Shown one piece after another: positions 1 to 40,215 of a DNA stretch of 64,000 nt. Numbering within the stretch: the first letter of the stretch is position 1; every line of letters begins with the position of its first letter. Both the position numbers and the translations under genes were made by a program. Origin of the DNA: Ashinkailepas kermadecensis (Eukaryota; Arthropoda; Thecostraca; Neolepadidae); contig JAOTOM010005154.1 in the NCBI GenBank assembly GCA_034440615.1, positions 1,181,377 to 1,245,376 of the forward strand. The letters run 5' to 3'. The notes beneath the pieces are model-generated. The model was given only the letters and a program-made list of their open reading frames with translations. It made no database searches and was not told the origin of the DNA.

Positions 1-101
1 ATGTGTGTAGTTTGGATGTTTGTGCGCGTGTGCTGCTTCGGCTATATTTCGCCCTTACTAAGTGAGCACTAATTATCTTGCATTTACGTAGGCACATGCA
101 C

Positions 102-104
102 ATA

Positions 105-170
<66 letters not shown>

Positions 171-206
171 TGTATTGTGTTTGTGATGTATAGATATATA
201 GATGCA

Positions 207-273
<67 letters not shown>
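102..273. repeat. two (TA)n microsatellites
   Basis: Alternating TA runs at about 102-168 and 214-273 are separated by a short GATG/TGTG-rich interruption. They lie in the intron after Galpha(o) exon 5. Short open frames here translate only to Tyr-Ile repeats and are not coding. Confidence 0.95.
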
Positions 274-276
<3 letters not shown>

Positions 277-1450
277 AGTAACGGGATTACGCTTAGCTTC
301 TTGAACCCTGCTGCAACTGCCCTAATCGGTCTCGCATCTTTGACCAGAGAATGTCCTTCGAGTCAACATGACTGACAAGCTATCCAATTATCCAGGCAAA
401 TAAGCGAAGATGATGTCGATTAACATACAGTTGTATGCTGCTATATTTCAGTATGACTTCCTTTTTCATCTCTTTTAACACTAATGCAATAATAACACGA
501 TTAACACAGTGCCAACACTTATCTTTTTCTTCGGAATGTTGAGTTATTTCCAACCCTGATGCTGGGGGAGGCGTGAATACCATACCCTATTGTCGCTTTT
601 AGCATACGGTTATATGTGTTGGGACTGCGGGCGAAGGCGCTCCTGGTCGTCCGTTCATGGGTGGCGGCGTAGAAACAATGATGGTTCTTGCAGTCGTTGG
701 GCAGGTGGTGGGATCTTTCCCAATCACGTGATCATGAACGGTGGACCTCTAAAAATATGATCATCTTTACAGAAAAGGATTCCCGTCCTTCTCATATTTT
801 TTTTAGCCAGGATGGCAATCCAGAATTGCAAATCCTGCAATCAAAATCCTGATCATTACTGGACCGATGGAGGCTACCGGTTAACTGCACGACATTCATA
901 GCCATGTGATACTCCAGTGCGACGACGCCGGACTCTTGCAAGTGGTATGCATAGTGCAAGGTCGGAGTCGAAGGAACTTTTGCATTGGTGTATTGGTGAT
1001 AGGCTGCAACTCGATAAGCATACGTCACTGTAGGGCGCACCAGCTATTTCCAGCTTGTGCGAGCTTTAATAAATCCAGAACAACGACATACATGTCCTTC
1101 ATCATGCCACCGCGATGAATAAAAGCACCATTACTTGACATTTGCTGGCCCAGTTTGTGACTGGTGTAATCTGAGGTGGCATCATCGGCCCACGACTGTT
1201 GCGACATCTATCTGAGGTAAATGTCATGCCCTTGGCTTACGTGAGATCGCCACACTGTGTAGCGGGCATACTCGCACGTGGATGGCACACAGGCGATTTT
1301 ATGCAACCTGTTTGTGCTCAATTGTGCTAGCCTAAGAGTGCGCATATGTGCATACTATGCGTGTGCATATGTGCACACTTCATTGCCATCACTACCCGGC
1401 GAAAACCTTCATTGCCATCGCTATCCGGTTGCACATGCATGGACACCTAC
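274..1450. other. Galpha(o) intron 5 (partial), no further feature
   Basis: This is the start of the intron following exon 5. Both strands were read for Switch II and later Galpha(o) exons and none was found. There is a short TGCATATG-type alternation at about 1340-1370. I see nothing else I can support. Confidence 0.6.
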
Positions 1451-28994
<27,544 letters not shown>

Positions 28995-29480
28995 GGCGAT
29001 CACGCACGGGTCGCAGGACGTGGCGGCTCGGCGGGTCACGTCACAGGTCACAGGTCACAGGTCGCCGGCAGCGGGCAGTGCGGCGTGGGCGGCCCATGAA
29101 CGTCCCGGCGTCCGGCCCGCCGGCGCGCGCTCTCCGCCAGGCTGGTGCATAGCCGACCTACCACGCCCGCGGCTGGGGCCAGCGGCGTTGCCATGCCGAC
29201 CGGCGACGGGGGAGCGCGCGCAGCAGCGATCGATGCCGAGTGTTGCGTAGGCGGCAGCACCGTCGGCGGAGGCCAATCTTCGCCGGGGCATGTATGGATG
29301 GGTGCGAGGTGCTCCACTAATAACGGGGTCATTGGTGCATACCGACAGAACGTGTCGCGGCCCGGCACGACACCATTCCAGTACCACAATCGCCGAACGT
29401 CGGGCATATCGCCAGGGGCGGTTTCCGACGGTGGGCAAGGTCAACATTGGTTGCCCGTGCGTGGAAGCAGTGTCGTATTT
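28995..29480 (-). promoter_or_regulatory. GC/CpG-rich region upstream of Galpha(o) exon 1, promoter/5'UTR candidate
   Basis: From about 28540 to 29480 the DNA is visibly GC-rich with many CpGs, in contrast to the AT-rich DNA further upstream (29500-30300). It surrounds the first coding exon and extends ~500 bp 5' of its ATG, the expected place of a promoter and 5'UTR. No TATA box or initiator is asserted. A second GC-rich block at 30370-31030 could be a distal promoter or a non-coding first exon. The role is inferred from position and composition only. Confidence 0.35.
29045..29064 (+). promoter_or_regulatory. triple AGGTCA direct repeat (DR1 spacing)
   Basis: Three half-sites AGGTCA, AGGTCA and AGGTCG lie in a row with one C between each, 51-70 bp 5' of the Galpha(o) start codon. 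AGGTCA repeats with one-base spacing are the classical DR1 element of nuclear receptors such as RXR/USP and HNF4. The sequence can equally be read as a small 7-bp tandem repeat, so the regulatory role is a guess. Confidence 0.3.
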
Positions 29481-31339
29481 AACACGCAATTTGGAATGAA
29501 GGCGGGTTAAAATGCACCCGAAATGTACCAATTCCTGCAGGAAATTGTCTCTTCTTTCAACCTGACATGACGTTTTTTTATTGAAAAAAACGAACATTAA
29601 AAAACCTTGCACATTGTTTGAGGGATCTGTTACAAAATGGTTCAGGAGGAGAGGGGAATGAGGGTGTCTTTCCATTCTTTCCAGTCAACGCCCATAGGTC
29701 ACATGCTCAATCTTAGCAATATTGGCGAGGGGGCAAATACCCCTGACCCAGAAACAAAGTATGGGAAGTTCCACCCTTGGTCGTCACCAATATTTTTGTT
29801 AAGGGGTGGTGGGGGTGCTGACTTGGGGTTGCCAATAGGAAATTATGTCGACGCAGGGCGTGGGAGCTTGATCCAGGGAGATTCCCGATGGTCTAGGAAA
29901 ACGCCAAGTTTGTTTAGAGATGTGAGGAGCTGATTTCACGGTCATCGTCAGGGACTTACCGTGAGTGGCGGCAGGAACGATTCAGAGAAGTTTCCAGGAT
30001 TTCAGGAGCGCAGGCTTAGCCACAAGGGAATTTGTGCCAATTCAGAGATCGGATGTCATCATGAATTTGCCTCGAACGGGCGGTGGCAGTGTTTATTCGG
30101 AGCTGTTCCCAGAATAGTGTTCCGCTGAGACTCAAGTGCCGGTTCAGGAGTGTCAACAGTGGTTTTCCCGAGGGGTAATGGAAGCGTCAAAACAAGCACA
30201 GGAGTTCTTGGGGCACCACCACACCACGAACTAGCTCGCACAATGCAACAATTGACGTCATAAACGACCACCGTGGATCAGTGTGTCTTTGCAAAGCTCA
30301 TGCATTACAGCAAGGCACATCCAAAACTCACCAGTCGCTCTCAATTCCGGAAAACATAGACGGAGCACTTGTCAGTCGAGTTGGCGGCAGACGGCGCAGG
30401 CACGTGCCGCACAAATGCTGCTCCCGGCACGTGCTGTACATCATGCTGCTCCGACACGTGCCGCACGACGTGCTTCTCCCGGCACGTGTCCGACAGGTGG
30501 CACTACTGGCGCTCGGTCTCCGGTCCGGCGCCGTGGACAGCCGCGTGCTCGTCTGTCCCGGACACGGCTGGTAAGAGCCGCCTGTACTCGGACAGCGCAT
30601 CAGTCGGCGACCAGATGGAAGCCTCTCGACCAGCCGGTACGCGCCGTCAGGCGGGACCGGGCTCACGCCGGGCGTCCGGCCAACGGTCGTCGTTGCCGCT
30701 GTGGTCCAGGCCGACGTGTCCTTGTCGACGGTGGCCGACGGCGATGACAGGCTGGTCAGCTGGTCACGCGTGGCGTCCGGCAGCGGGATCACCGTTCTGC
30801 TCGGCACCTCGCCGATCCGGTGTGTCGCGGTGGGGGTGGGACACCGCCGGAGTGTCTCGCCGACCACCACCAGGGTGTTCCACCGATCCGGTCTGTCGGG
30901 ACGACCACCGACGCACATCCTCCATGTACTGCAGACCGGTGCCGCCGTCGAGAGCCGAGGTCACCTGCAGCAGTTGGATGGTTGCAAAACACCGATCGCC
31001 AACAGGAGTGGTTCCCAGGCGGGGATAGCACTCCACTAGACCATCCAGAAATTCCCTCCTGTGAAATGGAATGAAGTTCGACGCACTCAGCTATCTCACG
31101 ATTCAAACTTGGCTCAATAGCAGTAACCGAGTTCCTGTAACCCCCGGGCAGGCACAGGGGGCACTACTAAGCGAGCTGTGCTCGGACGGCAGCCTCTCCA
31201 GCACCGTGAGATGGGACTGCCGTCCTCGCCGTAACGCATTACCGGAGGGTTCGCCGAACCCAACTCCTCGAGGAGCACTTGGAGCGCCGACATATGCAAC
31301 ACAAGGGAACCGGGATGACGGGCCCGGATTCAACCGCAG
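29481..31339. other. upstream flank of Galpha(o), no gene recognised
   Basis: 29500-30300 is AT-leaning with a small inverted repeat (ACGTTTTTTTATTGAAAAAAACG type) near 29570-29592. 30400-30500 has three imperfect ~33-bp repeats with GGCACGTG (E-box CACGTG). 30500-31030 is GC-rich with frames open on both strands but no domain. No conserved exon was found. Confidence 0.45.
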
Positions 31340-31706
31340 CAAGGCAGAGCCTGTCGCTGCAGCAAATCCAGGCCCACAGCCTAGCTCGAGCCAAGGCAGA
31401 GCCTGTCGCTGCAGCAAATCCAGGCCCACAGCCTAGCTCGAGCCAAGGCAGAGCCTGTCGCTGCAGCAAATCCAGGCCCACAGCCCAGCTCGAGCCAAGG
31501 CAGAGCCCGTCGCTGCAGCAAATCCAGGCCCACAGCCTAGCTCGAGCCAAGGCAGAGCCTGTCGCTGCAGCAAATCCAGGCCCACAGCCTAGCTCGAGCC
31601 AAGGCAGAGCCTGTCGCTGCAGCAAATCCAGGCCCACAGCCTAGCTCGAGCCAAGGCAGAGCCTGTCGCTGCAGCAAATCCAGGCCCACAGCCTAGCTCG
31701 AGCCAA
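31340..31706. repeat. 52-bp minisatellite, seven copies
   Basis: The unit is CAAGGCAGAGCCTGTCGCTG, then CAGCAAATCCAGGCCCACAG, then CCTAGCTCGAGC. Seven almost identical copies, with rare changes (CCTAG/CCCAG, CTGTC/CCGTC). This is very recent expansion. Confidence 0.95.
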
Positions 31707-32018
31707 GCTGGGGAGCGCAGGTTGGCAAACAAGGTAACTGAGGAACCGTACGCAATGAAACGAATCCCAGTGACGGGCAAGGTTCATATGCCTTCCAGCA
31801 ACGCCCTTATTACGCGCTTTTGTGAAGAATTAAGGGTCCAAAACTGCATAGGAGAAGTAGAAATTAAGTTGTTGAATAGGTTGGAGGACAAAGTACGAAA
31901 AGTGTGTTAACCCATGTACTGCCCTGATAAACCGTTCAGTTCTCAATTATATGTTCTGAAGCATATGCTTTCAAGTGTTCATCGCATCTCTCTTCATTAG
32001 GTCATGAAGCTGCAGACA
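31707..32018. other. unique sequence
   Basis: A 62-codon frame at 31722-31910 (+) reads like ordinary protein (charged, with LLNRLEDKVRKVC) but matches nothing I know. It is probably chance. Confidence 0.3.
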
Positions 32019-32175
32019 GGGACGAGTGGTCTAGGGGTAAGATGCTCGTCTCACAATCGAAAGATTGCGGGTTCGAGTCTCACATGTCGCTACTCTTCGC
32101 CCGCGACCAATCGGCGCGAGAGATTGGCGACGCTATATGACTCAACGGTTAACGTGTCGTAAAACCAATAACTAA
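32019..32175 (+). mobile_element. tRNA-Val-like SINE, copy 2
   Basis: Same family as 19204-19353, opposite orientation. It reads GGGACGAGTGGTCTAGGGG, then TCTCACAATCGAAAG and TTCGAGTCTCAC, then body CCGCGACCAATCGGCGCGAG and GCGACGCTATATGACTC, ending CGTGTCGTAAAACCAATAAC. The two tRNA heads differ at only a few positions. Target-site duplications are not evident by eye. Confidence 0.88.
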
Positions 32176-33563
32176 CGATGCCATTCCATTTTTACCTGAT
32201 AATGCAAGATCATACTCTCATTGTGAGCATTATTGAGAATGGGTGGATGCCGATTTCCTTCATTTTGAACGCGACTGATTCTCGGTACTCTGAACCAGCA
32301 TAACACTGGTGGCACGTTTTTGTAGGAAAATAAGTATCTGAATAATAATTGCATATTGTATTTACGAAATTCGATTACGGTAGAGCAAATGAGTTATGAA
32401 CATTGTGGCAAGGCATGCCTACCGTATATTCGCCGGGATGCACCGGCGCCTAGTATTAATTAAAAGGTTATAGTATAGTATTAATAGTATATAATAAATA
32501 GTATATTAGTATAGACGAAAATTAATTAATTAATAAAGCTCTCGCCATGCATGGAACAATGAACTATGGCAGAACACCACTGTCACAAGGTTCTATGCAG
32601 CAGACGAAGCGCCGAAGGACGAACGGCGAAAGTTGAACGCAAGAACAAAATCGGAGAGTGAACGCTTAAATGTCACCAATCAAGTAAGTGTCAGTGTGGG
32701 GAAAGATTGTTATCAACTAAGTGTAATTAGAAGCAGAAGTTCGTAGGATATCTGTAGATGATTAAAAACAACTTAAATAGAGTAGTGCTGGGGATGTACT
32801 CACGGTTCGGCCGTGGATATTCATTTTCGGCTGATGAACTCTATCTGATGAACGAACTATCCATACCGACGCCATGCGCGTGCGGTGAACCCCACCGGCT
32901 CCACCGGCCATTGACTGTCCATACCGTCGTCATGCATGCTCCCACATCATCCACTAATTTCCTTCTTTCATTCCGAATATTCACTCTGTTTTTTAAGTCC
33001 AAGTATTGGGCCCACGATTTCTTCCCCTTGGGGTGGTATGTGAGCATTCAGCAAGTCTTACTTTCTCGGATCGCTGTCTAGGGCCTACGAGCCTCAAATT
33101 AACTATGCTAATTACCCATGCTCAGGTCCCATCTGCGACGAAGCTGGCTCGACACTGCTGGTTGCGTATGATTAGTTGCTATTTCCTCTGCCTTCAAGGC
33201 TCCACAACGCTGGGCTGCGACATTCCGTTATGTCTTGCTGGGCTCGGGCATCAATGACCGGCCAACCGGAGCCTTACTCGGTCGGCAACACGCCATGGAT
33301 GGAGAAGTTTGGCAATTATTGGTGGGGTCCATTGACGTCATGCCTGGGCCTAACCGCCAAAACTCGCGGCCGGGAGCCACCCCGCAATCTGTCTCAGCCA
33401 CACCCCAGGGCACAGTCGGTGCGGTCGATCGTCTTTCTAATCTATCTTGCCCTTGGGTCTTGATGAGAGGCCAACTGATTCTGCTTTCTATTCCTTATCC
33501 TTGGGTCGTAATGATGCCAAAGTCATCTTCCCAGCTCCGATAAAATCACGTCGCCCATGTTTG
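32176..33563. other. unique sequence
   Basis: There is an AT-rich patch with TAGTATA/TTAATTAATTAA motifs at 32450-32535. The remainder is mixed. No gene recognised. Confidence 0.5.
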
Positions 33564-33724
33564 CTGGATCAACGGAGGGCGGTAGGGTTACCTCCTGGGA
33601 CAACGGAGGGTGATTGGGACACCTCCTGGCCCAACGGAGGGTGGTAGGGCCACCTCCTGGCTGAACGGAGAATGGTAGGGACACCTCCTGGCCCAACGGA
33701 GGGTGGTAGGGCCACCTCCTGGCC
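33564..33724. repeat. 31-bp minisatellite, five copies
   Basis: Unit AACGGAGGGTGGTAGGGCCA followed by CCTCCTGGCCC. Five copies, the outer ones more diverged. Confidence 0.92.
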
Positions 33725-34800
33725 GTGTGTGATCAGAATACTTAATGCTGGGCACCTAGCTCTTCACCGGATCACAAATGTTGCTGCTGCATGAAGTTCT
33801 ATCCATCCGTTTCGTCAGGCTTCCCTGTCCCTCTGAACGCTCTTCCGCGCTCTGTGATCACCAGGACTGGCGAATTTCGCGGACCAGCGCTACCCAGCTG
33901 CTCCAATGAATGTGCAGCATTTTCGGCTCGCCTTATCCAAGGGTAGCAACAAAAAGAGGCTCACTGTTTCTCTGTCTTCTTTCAGCTGCCTCTCCCCCCC
34001 TTGGTAGGTGTGGTCATGACTACTTCGTAGCCCACCGAGACTACATGGCTACTCTTCAGCCCCCAGACGGGGTGTGAGAATCTGACGGAAGGTTAAAGTC
34101 GTCGCACCCTTGACGTGAACCTGCGTCCGCAATGCCTCCAAAGCGCCCCAGACATTTCCAACTGAGTGCCGGACGATAATCGATCCGTACCTTCGTCGGG
34201 CGGTAACAGTAACCGACGTAACGGTCTTTGTTGGCGGCTTTAGCGTTGCATGCTTCCATGCAGGGGTGTCACTTTGTATGTGCTAAAGTGGCACCGCCTG
34301 TAGATCCGCCCATAGCAGATTACGTTGTCATTAATCCAGATCAAAGTACCCTTCCAAAGCTATCGAATGCTCCCTTAGCGCCCTACTGTGCCCCTTTTCC
34401 AGCTCAGGTTACCTATAAGGTGGCCAAGGCGAGGATTAGGGATATCATGGATGCTCTTCACATCTCGGAGTGCCTTGAAACAAAGCGTAATATTACTGCT
34501 TCTGCTCAATGAGCACTTTACTGGTTTGACAGCGTCTCTCTCATAAGCCGAAGTACCTTCAGACTTCCATGTACACTTAACAGGCTAAGTTGACCTCAAT
34601 CTAGCTCGGTGTCCTTTCTTTCGCAGACTTCCTCACAATGAGGGGCCGCCAAGGGGAGCGCCTTCACTGGTTATCCACCAGTGCCGGGATTTAGTCAAAA
34701 AGCTATTTCGGCCGCCGGACAGTGGTATCGAACTCTAGCCAGAGGACTGTATTGTGCGATGCTGTCAGTGTTCGTAGTTTAGATCGACATCTTTAACTAT
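33725..34800. other. unique sequence; possible decayed element
   Basis: A 94-codon frame at 34228-34512 (+) has protein-like composition (PPVDPPIADYVVINPDQS, then ITASAQ and stop). I cannot assign it to a family. It may be the remnant of a retroelement gag-like or other mobile ORF. No flanking repeats were found. Confidence 0.25.
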
Positions 34801-34899
34801 ATTCTCAGGAGGAAAGGTCGAAGAGAGCTCGGTAAAGCTCGTAGAGAGCCAGGTAGCTCTCCGCTAGAAAGCTACCGGCTTCGCGGTTTTGTGGAAAAC

Positions 34900-35760
34900 T
34901 CGAACAGGGGCCCACAAATCGAATTGACGCCCCAACAATCCCGCCCCCCCCCAAAAAAAAAATATACGCCGGAGGCCCAAATAAAACAACAGGGCCCCAA
35001 AGCTCGCGTCGTGGCCTCGAACTTCGCGTTGGGAATACAGAATTCCTGTCAGACCCCAAATTAGCGTCCGGTGATCAAATTAAGTACAGCGAAAAAAAGC
35101 AAACTCGCCTCGGGGGTCCCCAAAATCGCGCTGAACACACAAAATTTGCGTCAGTGGCAGCTAAAATTCGCGGCAGGGGCCCGAAATAAACACAGCGAAG
35201 CACTAGAAGCACACCGGAAGACGGAAAACGTATTGGGCCCTTCCAAACACACCGGGCTCGTAAAAGAACAAGTACACGCCGAGCGCCTAAATAAGCACAC
35301 CAAGATCCCTCAAAGGCACACCGGATATCCTCAAAAAGCACCGAAACCAGAAAGGCGACATATGCAGTTCTCAAAAACAGGGCGAGGCCCATAAAAGCGA
35401 CTTTGTCCCAGTGGGGGTATCGCCCATGAAAGGTGGTTGGCTCCAAAAGAATCGCGCCATGGTTCGGACAAAGTTATCCTGGGCCCAAAAAATCAAGCTT
35501 GAGCCCAAAAGAATCAAGCCGGTGCCGCGAACAAGCCGGAGCATAGACCCCGTAAAGTCAATCCTGGCCAGGAAAATAACCCTGAGACCCCAAAAATGGC
35601 GTCATGGTCCCCGAAATCACGGAAGGGCCTAAAAATCACACGTGACCCGACAATTAGTGTCGGACACACAACTATCGCACCAATCCAGTCCGTGGCCAGT
35701 CCAGTCCGCCAAAAATATAGTCCGTGGCAGGAAAAATCACACAGGGTCCCACATGGCGCC
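34900..35760 (+). repeat. decayed ~20-bp periodic array (GGGCCC...AAAATCGCG type)
   Basis: Low-identity units of 19-22 bp, each with a G/C core (GGGCCC, GGTCCCC, AGGCCC), an A-run and a CGCG/CACCGG segment. Examples are GGTCCCCAAAATCGCGC and GGCCCATAAAAGCGAC. Identity between neighbours is poor but the spacing is kept over ~40 units. The same style recurs at 62950-63650. Confidence 0.6.
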
Positions 35761-36826
<1,066 letters not shown>

Positions 36827-36829
36827 CGC

Positions 36830-37020
36830 AGACGTTGCAGGGGTCTGTAGTTGTCTACACGCGCCAGCAGACGTTCATAAGGGCCCGTAGAAGTTTGCAA
36901 GGGCTTCAATGATGCTTGTAAGGTTACGTACACTCATTAAGGGTCCGTAAGCTTCGCAAAGACCCGTAGACATTCGCAAAGGCCAATAGATGTTCTTGGG
37001 GTCCCGACAACAGCCTTGGC
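36830..37020 (+). repeat. decayed ~20-bp periodic array
   Basis: Units such as GGGCCCGTAGAAGTTTGCAA, GGGTCCGTAAGCTTCGCAAA and GACCCGTAGACATTCGCAAA follow each other at 19-21-bp steps for about nine units. The GGGYCC core and a GCAA end are kept while the rest varies. Confidence 0.65.
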
Positions 37021-37086
37021 AGCCATGCAAAGTGCTGTCGGCCTCTGCTTCCGCCATGGCGAGCCTGTAGATGATTACGTAAGGGG

Positions 37087-37117
37087 CCCTGGCGAGGTCC
37101 GAAGGACCTCGCCAGGG
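37087..37117. repeat. perfect 14-bp hairpin with GAA loop
   Basis: CCCTGGCGAGGTCC (37087-37100) is exactly complementary to 37104-37117, with GAA between. GC-rich and very stable. No T-run follows, so it is not a terminator-type signal. Function unknown. Confidence 0.85.
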
Positions 37118-38106
37118 AAACGTGGGAGCCCAAGGGTCAAGGGGCGACCGACCTCGCCGCCCTCTTGGCTATGCCCGTGCTCCGAGGTTGAAATACTTTC
37201 ACTTGAACATCCTTGTAACATTATCAGTGATCCCTGGGACTACAAAATAGTTCACCGTCAATGACATTCGCTGAGCTTTCGGTTGTTGTTTGTATTATCG
37301 GAATCGGTGCATTGGTCACACACATAGGAGTGACACAAGACGTTCATCCATAGTCATATTGACCCGTGTGACACCTTATGTGACACGTCAAGAACCTCAT
37401 CCACAAGCGGTTTGGATTGATCGAAAGATAGGTGCAACGAACTGTTTCGAAACCAATGAGATCCACGAAGACCAAGCTATGGTACGATGATACTGGTAAT
37501 GCAGCCCGCAACCTTTTGTTGGAGCTCATTTTGTGGAGGGGCTGCGCGAGGAACGCTCCCCCCGAATAAAATATTTCATGACTTCATGATCTCGCTTTCA
37601 GCGAAAAAAGGGTACGAGGCACCAAAGTCATGGATGACCTTTCCCCCCTTGGCCAAATCCTGGATCCGCCCCTAGCGCCCGGCGCTGGGGACCTCGGCCT
37701 CGGCGTATCTGATATCGCGTGGACACTAGCCTGCTGCGGTGGGCGGGGCCAATAATATCTGGCCGGAACGATTGGCTATTCGTCACCATGACGTCAGGAC
37801 AGGACCGCTCGAGCCCGTCCGGTCCGCCCCGAACGCCGGACGTCGCATCTCGCTCGGTGCAACAGCGGCGGCGCGGCGCGTGCGCGGGCATTGGCGCAGG
37901 TGCGGTTCTCACGTGAACTCTGGCCGGCACCCTCGGGACGTGGGCATGACGTCGTTTCCGGTGCTGGGCGCCTCCGTCATTGTGCGGGGCCATAGTGCAC
38001 CGGCCGTTCAGAATGGCATGCCGCCGCAGCAGCCGACGTCCACGGTTGGTGAGTGGCACGTGCTTTCGTCAGACACGATCATGCATGCATGTCCGACGAG
38101 AGATGG
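37118..38106. other. unique sequence
   Basis: 37650-37680 reads CTGGATCCGCCCCTAGCGCC, resembling the end motif of GC-rich interspersed elements, but no second end was found. 37800-37990 is GC-rich. No gene recognised. Confidence 0.45.
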
Positions 38107-38268
38107 GGTCGCGGCAGCTCGGTCGGTAGGACGTTGAACTCTTGATCGTGAGGTCGTGTGTTCGAATCCCACAGGCGGCGGGACTGCCGAGTCCGCTCGC
38201 GACCGATCGGTGTGACGGGTTGGAGACGCTGTATGGTCCGACAGTCGAATGTGTGGTAAAAACCGAGG
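38107..38268 (+). mobile_element. tRNA-Lys-like SINE sharing the body of the Val-like SINE
   Basis: The head reads GCAGCTCGGTCGGTAGGACG (A box), ACTCTTGATC (loop with CTT, a Lys anticodon) and GTGTTCGAATCCCAC (B box). The following body, CTCGCGACCGATCGGTGTGA then GGAGACGCTGTATGGTC and GTGTGGTAAAAACC, aligns along its length with the body of the SINEs at 19.2 and 32.0 kb. Stems are imperfect, so it is not a functional tRNA gene. Confidence 0.82.
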
Positions 38269-39080
38269 TTCTTCTAGCAAGCGACGGCGTAGAAGGCGGG
38301 TTTCAATCTTCGGACCGGGACCAATTGTGAGCGACACTGCTAGCCTACATCATGCATAGCAAAGCAAGCCATGGGTAGCTTCCGATCAGTTTGAAGGGGA
38401 TTTCAGCCCCGATCACTGCAACTTATGGAGACCTCACTTCAGCCATGTGAAGATAAGGGATGTTTCCCAATGGACCCATAATATCGAGGGTGCTGGATAT
38501 AAATGCAGGAATATTAACACATCGTGACTTCACCTATTAGTGAAGGATTATTATGTTGGTTGTTGGTGATTTTATGTGAATACATGAATAAGCGAGGGAT
38601 ATTGTTTAGTAGGCTTTAAGTTGGGGCTCAAAGCCATGGACGCAGGAAAAGAGTGGGCAGGGGCAGGGCTGGCGATTGCTCTGGAAAAGTGTGCGGGGCC
38701 ATGGTCAGGGTTCCTCAGGTTCCTCAGAGCCCCACTTGAGGGCTCTTTGAACCAACTGGCTTAAAACTCCCTGAATTTCGGTCGCCATTTTCCCCCGTCG
38801 AAAAAATATCAAAGAACATTGTAAAAATGAAATTGTCGTCCTCATCAGAATTTTCGTCTTAGCTCCTCATCACCAGGGCAAGTAACATTTGATTTAGACG
38901 ACTATTTTGCAGGCGCAACAAATTTGTATTAAAAAAAACTCGCAAGAACCGTATCCAGAGGCGGCGGAACATATCGCGGGAAGGGGAGGGGGAGCCGTAC
39001 TCAAACATTTGATTTTTTTCGGTAGCGTAGCAGCTGGCGTTGGCGACAATTTGTTCTCACTAACGCTACTTGTTTGTTTC
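38269..39080. other. unique sequence
   Basis: AT-leaning DNA. Nothing recognised. Confidence 0.5.
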
Positions 39081-39800
39081 CGACGCGTGGTCAGCTGGGG
39101 ATTGCACTGCCCGGTGGCGAGGCGACGCGTGGTCAGCTGGGGATTGCACTGCCCCGTGGCGAGGCGACGCGTGGTCAGCTGGGGATTGCACTGCCCCGTG
39201 GCGAGGCGACGCGTGGTCAGCTGGAGATTGCACTGCCCCGTGGCGAGGCGACGCGTGGTCAGCTGAAGATTGCACTGCCCGGTGGCGAGGCGACGCGTGG
39301 TCAGCTGGGGATTGCACTGCCCGGTGGCGAGGCGACGCGTGGTCAGCTGGGGATTGCACTGCCCGGTGGCGAGGCGACGCGTGGTCAGCTGAGGATTGCA
39401 CTGCCCGGTGGCGAGGCGACGCGTGGTCAGCTGGGGATTGCACTGCCCGGTGGCGAGGCGACGCGTGGTCAGCTGGGGATTGCACTGCCCGGTGGCGAGG
39501 CGACGCGTGGTCAGCTGAGGATTGCACTGCCCGGTGGCGAGGCGACGCGTGGTCAGCTGGGGATTGCACTGCCCGGTGGCGAGGCGACGCGTGGTCAGCT
39601 GAGGATTGCACTGCCCGGTGGCGAGGCGGCGCGTGGTCAGCTGGGGATTGCACTGCCCGGTGGCGGGGCGACGCGTGGTCAGCTGGGGATTGCACTGCCC
39701 GGTGGCGGGGCGACGCGTGGTCAGCTGGGGATTGCACTGCCCGGTGGCGAGGCGACGCGTGGTCAGCTGAGGATTGCACTGCCCGGTGGCGAGGCGACGC
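39081..39800. repeat. 42-bp minisatellite, about 17 copies
   Basis: Unit CGACGCGTGGTCAGCTGGGG followed by ATTGCACTGCCCGGTGGCGAGG. Copies are nearly identical, differing at GGGG/GAGG/GAAG and CCGG/CCCG positions. 42 bp is 14 codons and stop-free in several frames on both strands, which yields 237-254-codon pseudo-ORFs. Confidence 0.95.
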
Positions 39801-39919
39801 CGCGAATTCTGGATCGGTGACGAGAAGGGCTTAAGTTGATGTTGTCTGACAAGGTCATAGGGGTATCATGAAACTTCCGAAATCCGACGCCTTTCCGCTG
39901 AAAAGAAGGCCACATTTTA

Positions 39920-40215
39920 GCCATCCTAGGACAAATGTACGTTAGGACAACTGCATGTAAGGATAAATGTATGAAAGCAAATGTACGTATGGAAAAGTGT
40001 ATATGACAGATGTACGTAAGCGCAGATATACGAAAGCACAAAAGTATGCATCGCAAATGTACTTGTGGCGCATGTACGCAAGAGCAATTGTACGTATGGC
40101 AAAAGTACGTAAGCAAATGTACGTAAGCGCAAATGTACGTAAGCGCAAATGTACGTAAGCGCAAGCGTACGTAAGCGGAAATGTACGTAAGCGCAAAAGT
40201 GTGTCAGTGCAAATG
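39920..40215. repeat. ~16-bp minisatellite (GCGCAAATGTACGTAA)
   Basis: Best conserved at 40100-40200 (GCGCAAATGTACGTAA), decaying leftward to GGACAAATGTACGT-type units. The palindrome GTAC recurs in every unit. Confidence 0.88.

Noticed and set aside
1..1450. Exon 6 of Galpha(o) (DVGGQ region)
   Set aside because: Looked for on the minus strand; no DVGGQRSERKKW-like sequence is present in the window.
38107..38180. Functional tRNA-Lys gene
   Set aside because: Stems do not pair properly and the copy is fused to the SINE body.
39066..39834. Open frames of ~240-254 codons on both strands
   Set aside because: Direct consequence of the stop-free 42-bp minisatellite unit.
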